NCBI GenBank assembly: GCA_945890645.1
Contig: CAMDCV010000002.1
Coordinates: forward strand, 1 to 64,000
Direction: 5' to 3'
Length of the DNA: 64,000 bases
Origin: Akkermansia muciniphila
GTDB lineage: Bacteria; Verrucomicrobiota; Verrucomicrobiia; Verrucomicrobiales; Akkermansiaceae
The stretch's first letter is position 1, and each line of letters starts with the position of its first letter. Under the pieces are notes generated by a model, which searched no databases, was not told the DNA's origin, and saw only the letters and a program-made list of their open reading frames with translations. This document shows positions 52,252 to 62,203 of the stretch, piece after piece. A program made the position numbers and the translations under genes.

Positions 52252-54213
52252 TTAACTCTCAAAGTAAGTATACCCACTGAGGCCATCGCGGAAGAGGTCC
52301 ATCACTTCGCGACGCTCGCGAGGGGAAATGTTGCCTTTGCTCACGGCTTGCTCTGCGAAGCTGCGGAAGCGGCTGACGAGTTCCTTGGTATCGTATTCTA
52401 CGTAGCTCAGTACGTCGGCTACGGTGTCGCCTTCGACTTCGTGCGTGTAAACGGGCTTGCCGTTTTCCATATGAACGCCAACTACGTGGGTATCACCTAA
52501 CAGATTGTGGAGGTCGCCCAAGGTTTCTTGGTAGGCGCCGACGAGGAACACGGCAACGTAATAAGGAGTGCCGGGCTTGAACTCGTGGAGTGGGAGAATT
52601 TTCGCGACGTCTTCACGATCGATGAAGCGATCGATCTTGCCATCGCAGTCGCAGGTGATGTCCGCCAGTACGGCGCGGTGGCGTGGGCGTTCATCGAGTC
52701 GATGAATCGGCATGACGGGGAACAACTGATCAATGGCCCAGGAGTCGGGGAGGCTTTGGAACAGACTGAAATTGCCATAATAGAAGTCCGTGAGCGAGCT
52801 GGAGAGTTCGCGCAGGTCCTCGGGGATGTCATCCATTTCGGTGAGCAATTTCGAGACGCGGGTGAGGATGTGCCATGACCAAGCCTCGCCGAGACCGCGC
52901 TCGCGCAGGGTGGCGTTGCCATGGAAAAACTGTGCACGCAATTGGTCTCGGTAGTAGAGCGCATCGTTCACGCACTCTTGGAGATTTTTTTTGCACAACA
53001 CACGATTGACCTCGATGAGGTTCTTCAATTGGTCGTGCGGATTTTCTGGCGTGGCGGGTTCATCATCGGACGACTGCACGCTGGTGACGTCGAGGATGTT
53101 GAAAACTAGCACCGAGTAGTAAGAAACCACGGCGCGACCAGACTCGGAAATGATGTTCGGATGGGCGATGTTCTGCTTTTGGCAAATGCTCGAGATCACC
53201 TCGATGATGTCGGCACAATATTCGGAGATTGAGTAGTTGCACGACGAGGTGAAGTTCGTGTGGGAACCATCATAATCGACGGCAAGACCGCCGCCGATAT
53301 CGAGAATGCCCATCGGTGCGCCTTCGCGAACGAGGTCGCAGTACATGCGCACCGCTTCCGTAGCACCTTCGCGAATCGAGGCGATGTTCGGAATCTGCGA
53401 GCCTTGGTGGTAGTGAAGCATTTTGAGGCAATCGAGATAGCCGTAGTCCTTGAGCCTATCGACGACTTCGATGATCTGTGCCGCATTGAGACCGAAAACT
53501 GATTTATCGCCGGCGGATTCCTGCCAATGCCCGGAGCCGCGTGTAGCGAGCCGGACACGAACGCCGAGGTTTGGTCGGACACCGAGAGCTTTCGAGCGCG
53601 AAATGATCGAGTGAAGTTCACTGGGCATTTCCAACACGAGGATGACGCGCAGGCCCATTTTTTGCGCATGGAGGGCGAGGTCGATGAATTCTTCGTCCTT
53701 GTAGCCATTGCAAATGATATAGGCTTCCGGATCGTGCATGTGGGCCAGAGCGGCGATCAGCTCCGGCTTTGAGCCTGCTTCGAGGCCGTAGTGGTATTGT
53801 TTGCCGAACTCGGTGATTTCCTCGATGACTTGGCGTTGTTGATTGACCTTGATCGGATACACACCACGATAGGAACCTTGGTAATTCAGATCCTTGATGG
53901 CCTTTTGGAACGAGTTATTCAGTTCGGCGATGCGCGAGTGCAAGAGATCGCGGAAGCGCAGAAGGACTGGTAGTTGCGTGCCACGGTCGGCAAGACCATC
54001 AACGATGTTTTTCAGGCTGATGTCGTACGTTTCATCATCCTCGGTGAGTCGCACCGTAGTTTCACCCTGACGCGAAATGTGGAAATAACCATGACCCCAA
54101 TCGTCGATTCCGTAGAGGTCGGCGGATTTGCTCGTGGACCAACCTTTTTGAGATTTGCTGGTGATCGGAGCGGGGGTGGATTTTTTTTTCTTTTTAGTAG
54201 GGCTGGTGGGCAT
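52252..54213 (-). CDS. speA: Biosynthetic arginine decarboxylase
   Basis: YGIDDWGHGYFHISRQGETTVRL, GVYPIKVNQQRQVIEEI, GLEAGSKPELIAAL, LDIGGGLAVDYDGS, MPIHRLDERPRHRAVLADITCDCDGKIDRF. Confidence 0.97.
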   Translation of the reverse strand: MPTSPTKKKKKSTPAPITSKSQKGWSTSKSADLYGIDDWGHGYFHISRQGETTVRLTEDDETYDISLKNIVDGLADRGTQLPVLLRFRDLLHSRIAELNNSFQKAIKDLNYQGSYRGVYPIKVNQQRQVIEEITEFGKQYHYGLEAGSKPELIAALAHMHDPEAYIICNGYKDEEFIDLALHAQKMGLRVILVLEMPSELHSIISRSKALGVRPNLGVRVRLATRGSGHWQESAGDKSVFGLNAAQIIEVVDRLKDYGYLDCLKMLHYHQGSQIPNIASIREGATEAVRMYCDLVREGAPMGILDIGGGLAVDYDGSHTNFTSSCNYSISEYCADIIEVISSICQKQNIAHPNIISESGRAVVSYYSVLVFNILDVTSVQSSDDEPATPENPHDQLKNLIEVNRVLCKKNLQECVNDALYYRDQLRAQFFHGNATLRERGLGEAWSWHILTRVSKLLTEMDDIPEDLRELSSSLTDFYYGNFSLFQSLPDSWAIDQLFPVMPIHRLDERPRHRAVLADITCDCDGKIDRFIDREDVAKILPLHEFKPGTPYYVAVFLVGAYQETLGDLHNLLGDTHVVGVHMENGKPVYTHEVEGDTVADVLSYVEYDTKELVSRFRSFAEQAVSKGNISPRERREVMDLFRDGLSGYTYFES

Positions 54214-54309
54214 GTACGAAGAGAGGTGGAAGAGCGGATGTATCAGGCAGGAATGCCAAAATGGCAAAGAAAATCGGTCAAAAAGTGAATAATTTTGCTC
54301 TTACGTCAC

Positions 54310-54936
54310 TTACTCACTTGGGGGTGTCACCGGTATAGCGGGAGTCTCTGGTTTACCTTTTTCCGACATGGATTTCAGCAATGTCTGATGGGTTTCCTTT
54401 TGATGGCGAACTGACAAGCCGATGTAAAATGCCAATGCGGCTAGAATGACAAAAACAATAAACGCCAAAAAGGTGTGCGCAGGATTCGCCGAAGCAAGCA
54501 CGGCTTGTGGAGCGACAGACTTGCGGAGAGGTTCACGTACGAGCTCACGCTCCGGTTTTTTCGCGGGTTCTTTTACCGGTTCCTCAGCGATGATCTTCGA
54601 TTCTGTCGGAGGCTTTTCCCTGGCGAGAGCTTCCTTTTCCTCATCGGTGAGCGAGAAATCAAACGATACATCGCCGAGTTTCACCGTGATGCCATCGCGC
54701 AGTGTCACGATGGGCATGCGATTGCCGTCGAGCTTCGTGCCGTTCGTAGACTCGAGGTCGCGGATTTGATAGCCTCCAGGGATGCGTTCCATCACTGCGT
54801 GATGCACTGAGATCGAACCGCAGTTGATGGCGATGTCGTTATCCGACCCTCGCCCCATTTTAACGGCTTGGCGGTCCAATTGGAAACGGTAGGGTTGTGG
54901 AGTTTGGTCCGTGACGGTAATGATGACGCGTGGCAT
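54310..54936 (-). CDS. FHA-domain protein with C-terminal TM segment
   Basis: KMGRGSDNDIAINCGSISVHHAVMERIPGGYQIRDLESTNGTKLDGNRM. Confidence 0.93.
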   Translation of the reverse strand: MPRVIITVTDQTPQPYRFQLDRQAVKMGRGSDNDIAINCGSISVHHAVMERIPGGYQIRDLESTNGTKLDGNRMPIVTLRDGITVKLGDVSFDFSLTDEEKEALAREKPPTESKIIAEEPVKEPAKKPERELVREPLRKSVAPQAVLASANPAHTFLAFIVFVILAALAFYIGLSVRHQKETHQTLLKSMSEKGKPETPAIPVTPPSE

Positions 54937-55064
54937 ACGATAGATACGTTTGGTTTCGTCGCTTTATAGCGGAATTATTCGAGAAAGGTAAATCGGAATC
55001 TTACAAACAGACAAAATCTTTTTTGCGGCTCCGAAGGCATTTGCATAAGGCAATCACACCATCG

Positions 55065-55784
55065 TTAGGGCAATTTCCACTTGTCGCGGTAGGCTTGGTA
55101 TTCCGCTGCGGGAAGGATAACGTAGAGGGGGTGTTGGGTGGGATCGATGGCGGCGATCAAGCCACGCAGTCGCGCTTCTTCCATGGTGGTGCAGCCGGCG
55201 GTGGCGGAGGCTCCTCCGTTGCGCCAGATGTGAAAAAAGATCGAGCTGCCTGCGCCTTTGGCTACCGTAGGTGGCGCGTTATGGGCGATGAATAGCTTTA
55301 GTTTGTGCGCGTTGTCGTTTTGTTTCATCTGCTGCTTTTTTTCCCATGCCGTGCTGGGCTCGTGCGGCAGGATGACGTGCTGATTGTAGGAGGGCGAGGC
55401 GGGGTCTTCGACCCACAGGTCGCGCGGGGTGACTTGGCGATAGGGAAGTCGGTCGTGCTTGCGAATGGCGGCTTCATAGCCCCAAGCGCCACCGATGCGA
55501 AATACACCGGCGGGTGTGCGACCATCGCCTTCGGCCTTGATGTTGGCTTTAGCGGGCAGGGGATGAAGGCCGAGTCCCCAGATGAGGCCATTTTTTCCGA
55601 GTCGACCATTCCACGCTGCGCCGACTTTTTGCCACTGCTTGCCGGATTTTTGATAGAGTTGCATACTCACATGAGAGGAATTCCAATCCTTGGCAACTCC
55701 CACTAAGCATTGAGTCGATTGTTTCGGCAATTCGAATGCATGGCATAGCGAAGGAATGAGGCACAATAGTATCAAACGAATCAT
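55065..55784 (-). CDS. L,D-transpeptidase (YkuD)-like secreted protein
   Basis: Signal peptide; KAEGDGRTPAGVFRIGGAWGY; SSIFFHIWRNGGASATAGCTTMEEARL catalytic Cys motif. Confidence 0.88.
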   Translation of the reverse strand: MIRLILLCLIPSLCHAFELPKQSTQCLVGVAKDWNSSHVSMQLYQKSGKQWQKVGAAWNGRLGKNGLIWGLGLHPLPAKANIKAEGDGRTPAGVFRIGGAWGYEAAIRKHDRLPYRQVTPRDLWVEDPASPSYNQHVILPHEPSTAWEKKQQMKQNDNAHKLKLFIAHNAPPTVAKGAGSSIFFHIWRNGGASATAGCTTMEEARLRGLIAAIDPTQHPLYVILPAAEYQAYRDKWKLP

Positions 55785-55872
55785 GGTTGGATCATACGAT
55801 CATCGGGAAAAAAAGCAATGATGCTATGATGTGTGGATTTTCAGAAGGCCGTTTCGTGATTCTATTCGAGGA

Positions 55873-55901
55873 TTGACACATTTCTAAGGGACATTTATCA
55901 C
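55873..55901 (+). promoter_or_regulatory. Candidate sigma-70-type promoter of the glycan genes
   Basis: TTGACA-N17-TATCAC, about 60 bp before the ATG at 55964. Confidence 0.4.
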
Positions 55902-55963
55902 TCCCCGCGTCACCGACTTGATTCGTCACACGGCACTGCGCCATTCTATTCGCCGATTTTCCC

Positions 55964-57121
55964 ATGAGTAACCAGAGCCATGAATCCTCCAGCGAGCGAA
56001 TCGCGATTCTGTTCGGTAATTTGAAAGGGAATTTGGGGGATTTTGCGATATTGCAAGCGATGATTCATCAGATCACGTTGGCGTATCCGGGGCGAGGCAT
56101 TGACGTTTACGCGCATCCGCTTGTGCCGATTGATGCCATGCGTTTGGCGGGATTCCGGCGATTCAATGGCGACGTGAATTTTCCTGGTACGACTTATTAC
56201 AAAGCGGCCACTTCGTTTGAAAAGTTGCTTTTATCATCGTTTCTCCGTCGGCGGATTCAGCCACGTATGATCGAATCGTTGGCGAAGCAGGCGGAGTCGT
56301 CGTTTGCCTCGTTCGCGGCGTATGAAGCGATCTTTTTCGCTGGTGGCGATCAATGGAGTGGCAAAGAGTTAGGTTTGGCGATGTTTGGCACCTTGATGGC
56401 ATTGCAACGCATCAATCCGAATCTCTACTCGTTTCCGTTTTCACTGAAGGCGAGCATTGTCGGTCTGTATCCACCAGGTTTATTAAAATCGTATTTCTCA
56501 CGATTGAGGCAGCCGGTGATCGTGCGGGATAGTCTAACGAAAAAGATCATGGACGATCTTGGCGTGACCTGCGTGCATGGCGCGGATTGTGTGTTCTCGC
56601 TGCCTGATGCCGTGGCAGAGGTTGAGCCCGCTGCCGCAAGAGCGCGTGAGCGGGTGCTTTTCGTCGTCAAGGGCCAAGAAGAGATCCTCGCCACTGCCAT
56701 TGAGCGATTGTTAGCGCAATCCGTTAAGATCGAGTTGCTTTCGACATGCCCTCAGGAAGATGACCGCATTTTTCAACCGCTAGCGAAGCGATTTTCGATT
56801 CCTTATCATACGCCTGCGACGTGGCAGGGGGTGATTGCCGAATTTCGTGCCAGTAGTCTGATTGTCACCAATCGATTGCACGGTTTGATACTTGGTTCCA
56901 TCGCGCGAGTGCCATTGCTTCCCGTGACGGATCGCAAAAAATCGTTAGCCTTCGCTCGTGATGCCGATATGCCCCATCATGTGAAAGCTGCCACTGATGT
57001 GACCAGGGACTTGCTGGAAAATGCGTTATCGGATAAAGAACTGGTGCTTCGACAAATGCGCGCCTATCAAGAGCTTTGCCGAGCCCAACCGAACTCTCCC
57101 GTCACCCCGACCGTGTTATGA
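55964..57121 (+). CDS. Polysaccharide pyruvyl transferase-like protein
   Basis: LFGNLKGNLGDFAILQAMIHQITLAYPGRGIDVYAHP; FFAGGDQWSG; ASSLIVTNRLHGLILGSIARVPLLPV. Confidence 0.88.
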   Translation: MSNQSHESSSERIAILFGNLKGNLGDFAILQAMIHQITLAYPGRGIDVYAHPLVPIDAMRLAGFRRFNGDVNFPGTTYYKAATSFEKLLLSSFLRRRIQPRMIESLAKQAESSFASFAAYEAIFFAGGDQWSGKELGLAMFGTLMALQRINPNLYSFPFSLKASIVGLYPPGLLKSYFSRLRQPVIVRDSLTKKIMDDLGVTCVHGADCVFSLPDAVAEVEPAAARARERVLFVVKGQEEILATAIERLLAQSVKIELLSTCPQEDDRIFQPLAKRFSIPYHTPATWQGVIAEFRASSLIVTNRLHGLILGSIARVPLLPVTDRKKSLAFARDADMPHHVKAATDVTRDLLENALSDKELVLRQMRAYQELCRAQPNSPVTPTVL

Positions 57122-57834
57122 ACTGTCCCGTCTGTGAATGCCCGAAACACGCATCGATCGCCACCAAAAATGGCTATGCGATTCATCGCTGTGAAGAGTG
57201 CAGCGTTCTTTTCATTCATCCTTTTCCTTCCGCGCAAGAGTTGTTTGATTTTTACAACAACTACCACAAGTCCAAGCAGTACAAGGACAAGATGCAATCG
57301 AAAATCAAAAGGGCGCGCAGCCGTATTGCTTCGTTGCGACGTAGTGGCGATCTTGCGTTTCTGGATGTCGGTTGCAATCTCGGTTTTGCGACTGAGGCAG
57401 GGCGCATGCTGGGCTACCGCGCGACCGGAATCGATGTCGATGCCGATGCCGTGGAGCGTGCTCAAAAGCATTTTCCTGGAGCATCGTTTCGCGCCGTGGG
57501 GATCGAAGTGCTCGCGGCCGAAGGGCAAAAATTCGACGTGATTTATTGCAGTGAAGTCATTGAGCATTTGGTGAATCCGTATGAATTTCTGTGTTCGATC
57601 CGCGCCGTTATGGCGGAGGATGCCGTATTATTTCTCACCACACCCGACGTGGGCCACTTCTCATTGCCGAAGAAGATCGATAAACTGGTCGAGTGGACAA
57701 CCTTCCGTCCACCTGAGCATTTGATTTATTTCGATAAACATTCCCTTGGGCTTCTGTTTAAGCGCGCAGGCTTTGATTCGGCGAAATTTCGTTTCGGCTT
57801 CAAGCCTACGCTCAAAGTCGTTGCAAAACCGTAA
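57118..57834 (+). CDS. Class I SAM-dependent methyltransferase with N-terminal zinc ribbon
   Basis: MNCPVCEC...HRCEECSVLFIHP; FLDVGCNLGFATEAGRMLGYRATGIDVDADAV; ATGA overlap with upstream gene. Confidence 0.92.
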   Translation: MNCPVCECPKHASIATKNGYAIHRCEECSVLFIHPFPSAQELFDFYNNYHKSKQYKDKMQSKIKRARSRIASLRRSGDLAFLDVGCNLGFATEAGRMLGYRATGIDVDADAVERAQKHFPGASFRAVGIEVLAAEGQKFDVIYCSEVIEHLVNPYEFLCSIRAVMAEDAVLFLTTPDVGHFSLPKKIDKLVEWTTFRPPEHLIYFDKHSLGLLFKRAGFDSAKFRFGFKPTLKVVAKP

Positions 57835-57836
57835 CA

Positions 57837-58538
57837 ATGGAAAATTTTTTTCGAGATCGATACTTCGGCGACCTTGCGAAGTTAAGCCGCTTGCGCAGCG
57901 TGTTGCGTGAAACGATTGCAGGGCGCAGCTGCATCGTCATTGGTTCCGCACCGGATCCCATCGTTCCGGTGATTGAGAACGCTTGTCATTTTTGTGTGAA
58001 TGGTTCGGTGCATTCGGCGGACAAGTATTTTCATGTGACTCCCGATGCGACATTTCTCAATGGTGCCATTTTTAACGATGCGGATTCCTATGCCGAGGCC
58101 ACGGTGGGTGTGCTGCGGGACAAGCGCCTGGGGATCGTGCTAGTATCGCGCAATGCCTACCATTGCTGCTCGACAGTGCTGCAAGAAATCGGTGCATCGG
58201 CTAAGGAATGCTTCCCGATTTCCAAGTATGATAAACGTTTGATCATCGGTGAGGCCATGGGTCATCAATGGTGGGGTGCTTATCCCATCGATGCAAATGT
58301 CTCCAATGGATTATTCATGGCAGTAGTCGCATTGTGGGCCGGTGCGAAGGAAGTGATTCTTGTGGGATTTTCTTTTAACAGTCGTCACGAATACACAACG
58401 GCCAGTCAGCAACTTTCCGTGCGCGGGCACTTGCTAGAGGATAGTAAATTTCTTGAATTCATCGCAGCGGGGCAGTTGCCATTTGCCACGACGTCTGCGG
58501 AGATTCATGAAAAATTTGGCATCACCTTACGTGCCTGA
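57837..58538 (+). CDS. Rossmann-like protein with sialyltransferase/DUF115-like features; putative glycan-modifying enzyme
   Basis: SCIVIGSAPDPIVPVIENACHFCVNGSVHSADKYFHVTPDA...VSNGLFMAVVALWAGAKEVILVGFSFN. Confidence 0.6.
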   Translation: MENFFRDRYFGDLAKLSRLRSVLRETIAGRSCIVIGSAPDPIVPVIENACHFCVNGSVHSADKYFHVTPDATFLNGAIFNDADSYAEATVGVLRDKRLGIVLVSRNAYHCCSTVLQEIGASAKECFPISKYDKRLIIGEAMGHQWWGAYPIDANVSNGLFMAVVALWAGAKEVILVGFSFNSRHEYTTASQQLSVRGHLLEDSKFLEFIAAGQLPFATTSAEIHEKFGITLRA

Positions 58539-58547
58539 TTTTTTCCG

Positions 58548-59333
58548 TTAGACATTTTCGTATTCTGCATTGATGGCATTGTAGAGTTGGATGTCTTTCG
58601 AAATCAGGGCTTCCAAGAGCGCTTGATCGTAGTCTTCTCCAGCGATGGCGGGCACTTTCTCGGTTTTGTTTTTCCATACAGTGGATGCGGAGGCGCCGAG
58701 TTTTGCGGATAGCTGTTGGGCGAAAAGGTCCATGCGTTCCATGGTTCCGTAGTGGAAATAATTGGCTTTCAGAAACTCGTAAGGATCTGCCACCGCGGCA
58801 CCTCCGGTAACGTATCCGACGAGTGGATTGGCAAAGCGATCACCTTGCGCGTGAAGGTATTGAATATAGTCGCCGAAGCTCCCTTTGCCCGCCACTTTCA
58901 GACGACCGGCGAGATGCCATCGTCTCCACGCGGGGCGCTGGAAATAGCTTTGGCGGCAATAACGGTACTCGGAATACAAACGACTGATCGGCTCACGCAC
59001 CATGGTGATGTAGCGCAAATCCCAGTCGGGCAGAACGGGGGTGCCGTGCATGAAATGTCCAGAAACGATATCGCCCTTGCGCGCTGTGGCATTCAGAATC
59101 TCCCAAGCTTTGGGATAGCTGAGAGTTTGAAATACTTTGCGCAAACGTTTTTTCGTGCGACGAATGCGTCGGAAATCTTCGAAAGAATCCACGCCCATAT
59201 CAGCGGGTGGGGGGATGGGCGGCATGGCAAAAATTTTGCTTTGCGGAAGTGCGGTAGTGATCATTTCCACCAGCGACTGACTACCGGATTTCCGAATCCG
59301 CACCAGTGCGTAAAGATAGGGTTTATTGCTCAT
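58548..59333 (-). CDS. Sulfotransferase-family protein
   Basis: YALVRIRKSGSQSLVEMI (PAPS-binding-like P-loop), TMVREPISRLYSEYRY. Confidence 0.82.
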   Translation of the reverse strand: MSNKPYLYALVRIRKSGSQSLVEMITTALPQSKIFAMPPIPPPADMGVDSFEDFRRIRRTKKRLRKVFQTLSYPKAWEILNATARKGDIVSGHFMHGTPVLPDWDLRYITMVREPISRLYSEYRYCRQSYFQRPAWRRWHLAGRLKVAGKGSFGDYIQYLHAQGDRFANPLVGYVTGGAAVADPYEFLKANYFHYGTMERMDLFAQQLSAKLGASASTVWKNKTEKVPAIAGEDYDQALLEALISKDIQLYNAINAEYENV

Positions 59334-59367
59334 GAGATAGGGTGGTGATTCGTAGTGTGAGGAAAAT

Positions 59368-60369
59368 TTATGCGCCGCGAGAGTAAGCATTCAGCACCGC
59401 TTGTGCAAGACCTTGGCTGGGGTCGCTGGTGATGAGTTGCCAACCATCCGCGGGTGAAGTATCGGATTTTGTTAGGTCAGAAATGTTCTGCAGCACGATG
59501 TGTCGGGAAGATTCCAAGTGCGATAAATTATTCATCAAGCGCGAGTTTCCTCCCGTTGAGGGAAGGATGACAATGACCGGGCGACCTGAAGAAATCGCTT
59601 CATGCGTCATCGACATGCTATCGGCCGTCACATACAACCATGAACACGCTCCCATCATCGCCAACAGCGAGGGCGCAGAAGCCTCACGTTGATGATACCA
59701 GCAGGACTCGGATAAAATGCCAGCGTCCTGAAACAAGGCGCGTAAGGTTGTTTCGACTTGGGGAGGAGTTCTTCGCGATGTAGCGATGCGCACTTTCACA
59801 CCTTGTCGTTTTGCAGCGGCGATGAATTTCTCTGCGATTGATCGATAGTCTGCTTCCGTCCAATGGATGTCTTCGCCATCGCCACCAATCAACAGTCCCC
59901 AGGTGGTCGAATCGTTGAGATGCGCAAGCTGCGCGGCTTCTTGCGCGGCAGCGGGTGTCACCATCGACGGGATGATGTCAAAGCGGTAATACGGTGCGGT
60001 TTGCGACGGTGCATCGTGAAAAGCGATTAATGAAAAACACTCGGGTTTCAGTTGGCGAGGAGAACCTAGGAAAACATTCGCTTTTCCCGATTGAATCGCC
60101 ATCGCCGCATTCGGCCATTGGGTCGAACCACCGGCGGATAAGATCAAAGAAATATCGGTTAGATCTGGAAAATTTTTAAGGAACCAGCGAATCGGAAGTC
60201 GCAATCCTAGTTCGCCAAGAATGGAAAGAATCGCACGGATGCCGGACCAACGCCAACGGACTTCGTATTCCACAATTTCAATCGCCCTTTGATCAGAAAT
60301 CGCTCGCAGCAAACCCTTGGCTTTGTGCAGGTGACCGGTTTTCGAATCCTTGAGCCAGAGAATTTTCAT
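59368..60369 (-). CDS. ELM1 (mitochondrial fission ELM1)-family putative glycosyltransferase
   Basis: KILWLKDSKTGHLHKAKGLLRAI; GLLIGGDGEDIHWTEADYRSIAEKFIAAAK; SWLYVTADSMSMTHEAISSGRPVIVI. Confidence 0.85.
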   Translation of the reverse strand: MKILWLKDSKTGHLHKAKGLLRAISDQRAIEIVEYEVRWRWSGIRAILSILGELGLRLPIRWFLKNFPDLTDISLILSAGGSTQWPNAAMAIQSGKANVFLGSPRQLKPECFSLIAFHDAPSQTAPYYRFDIIPSMVTPAAAQEAAQLAHLNDSTTWGLLIGGDGEDIHWTEADYRSIAEKFIAAAKRQGVKVRIATSRRTPPQVETTLRALFQDAGILSESCWYHQREASAPSLLAMMGACSWLYVTADSMSMTHEAISSGRPVIVILPSTGGNSRLMNNLSHLESSRHIVLQNISDLTKSDTSPADGWQLITSDPSQGLAQAVLNAYSRGA

Positions 60370-60373
60370 GGCC

Positions 60374-61078
60374 TTACTGGGCTTGTGGATCAAACACGTA
60401 ACCCATCAGGCGGATTTCGCGGGCAAATTCTTGCGCCACTTTTTCACGAGTTTCGTCATCGTAAAATTCGCGGTAATCGACTTTTTGTTGCGTGATGTTG
60501 GTTTTTTCGCGTGGCATTTCTCCATGGAATGGAACCTGAAGTTTTTCGCAGAGAGCATTGAATCGAGGAATGAATTGATCGTATTCCAGAACCTCATCCA
60601 TCAAGCATTTGTCGCCCTCAAAGTAGAGTGACGCATCGAGAGGTAAGCGGTGGGTTTTTTGCATCACCCACGTTTTGAATGACGGCATTGGTTTGCTCTG
60701 ACCGAATTTTTTCCAGTTATAGTAGGAAACGACTTTGTCCCACGGATTGCGCTCGAAGCAGAACTTGTGATAGCTGTTCCATGTCTCCTCTCCGATCAAT
60801 TCGCGCACCCGCCATGCGGGCATGTGCTCGTAAAACCATTTCCCTAATAGGGGAGAGTGTCGGTCGATGACTTTGCGTGCCCAGCGCGAACGGGCGTAGG
60901 TGCGACCGAGAAAATTTTCCTCATGGTAGTGGCGAGGGATGCCGCTATCGACGTTCGACTCCATCGGCGTGATGATGTCGTCTGGTCCGCAAAGTGGACC
61001 CAGCGCCATTTCCATGCTGCTGCCAGCGGTCTTATGCGTCTTGATGAAAATAAATTTATGCCGATGGCTTACAATCAT
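60374..61078 (-). CDS. Sulfotransferase family 2-like protein
   Basis: FIFIKTHKTAGSSMEMAL (5'-PSB-like), FCFERNPWDKVVSYYNWKK (3'-PB-like). Confidence 0.9.
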   Translation of the reverse strand: MIVSHRHKFIFIKTHKTAGSSMEMALGPLCGPDDIITPMESNVDSGIPRHYHEENFLGRTYARSRWARKVIDRHSPLLGKWFYEHMPAWRVRELIGEETWNSYHKFCFERNPWDKVVSYYNWKKFGQSKPMPSFKTWVMQKTHRLPLDASLYFEGDKCLMDEVLEYDQFIPRFNALCEKLQVPFHGEMPREKTNITQQKVDYREFYDDETREKVAQEFAREIRLMGYVFDPQAQ

Positions 61079-61096
61079 GGGAGTGGGCGAAAGGGT

Positions 61097-62203
61097 TCAA
61101 ACAGGACGATGCAAATCAAGATAAATTTCCAGCGTGGCGTCGAGCATTTTACTCAAGGCGAAAGGAGCGACCGATCCGGGAGTGCCGCCCTGTTTCAACA
61201 GGTGCAAGGTGGTGGCTTCGGCGGCATCGATATCGCCGACGGGCACAAGACCAGAGGGAAAGACGACTCGCAATTGCTCCGCAACGCCACCGTGGTCATA
61301 TCCGATGACAGGTTTTCCCAAGGCCATCGCTTCGAGGGATACGCGTCCAAATGCTTCGGGATCGAGCGAGAGAGAATAGACGATGGATGAGATCGCCATC
61401 ACATCGCGCAGGTCTGACCGATGACCCAGAAAACTGATGTGTGCCTCGATGTCGAGAGTGCGTGTAAGTTGTTTCAACTCATCGAGAAAAGCGAGCTTTT
61501 TGGGATGAGGTTCGCCCGCGATGAGACCATGAACCGGTAGGCCTTGTTCGATGAGTCGAGCGATCAAACGGATAAAATCTTCCTGACCCTTCCAGCGTGT
61601 GAGACGGCCTGGCAGTAACAGTGCTATGCGGCCTTCGAGTTGTGAATAAGCGGATTTCCATGCCGCTGTCCACTCGTCGGATGGTTTATAGTCGTGGGTG
61701 TAGGTGTGATCATTCACACCACGATGGATCACACGAATGATCCCGGGATTGGTTTTGGGATAATTTTTGAGGATGTATTCGCGCACACTTTCCGAGACGG
61801 CGATCACGCGTTCACCGCGCGTCATCACGGCGGAGTAAGCATTGACCGAATAAAAGCCGTGAACTGTGGATACGAGGTGGGGACGAGTTTGTGGATTCAT
61901 GCCACGCCAAGCGAGCCATGTCAGCCAACCAGGGGCCCGTGAACGGATGTGTACGATGTCGGGCTTTTCCTTTTCGAACAGAGCCCGTAGTTTACCGACT
62001 TGCAAAAGCGAGCTCAGCGCTTTGCGGTGAACAGGCAGAGCAATGTGCCGTGCGCCCAATGCTTCTAGTTCGCCCACGAGTCGCCCGCCATTTGAAATAA
62101 CGACCGCTTCGTGACCATGGGAGATCAGGTGAGAGGCGACTTCCAAAGTACCGCGTTCGACGCCGCCGGCGTTGAGTTCGGGTAAGATCTGAATGACTTT
62201 CAC
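61097..62203 (-). CDS. Glycosyltransferase family 4
   Basis: KVIQILPELNAGGVERGTLEVASHLISHGHEAVVIS; LPGRLTRWKGQEDFIRLIARL; DPEAFGRVSLEAMALGKPVIGYDHGGVAEQL; GTG start overlapping the upstream stop. Confidence 0.95.
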   Translation of the reverse strand: MKVIQILPELNAGGVERGTLEVASHLISHGHEAVVISNGGRLVGELEALGARHIALPVHRKALSSLLQVGKLRALFEKEKPDIVHIRSRAPGWLTWLAWRGMNPQTRPHLVSTVHGFYSVNAYSAVMTRGERVIAVSESVREYILKNYPKTNPGIIRVIHRGVNDHTYTHDYKPSDEWTAAWKSAYSQLEGRIALLLPGRLTRWKGQEDFIRLIARLIEQGLPVHGLIAGEPHPKKLAFLDELKQLTRTLDIEAHISFLGHRSDLRDVMAISSIVYSLSLDPEAFGRVSLEAMALGKPVIGYDHGGVAEQLRVVFPSGLVPVGDIDAAEATTLHLLKQGGTPGSVAPFALSKMLDATLEIYLDLHRPV

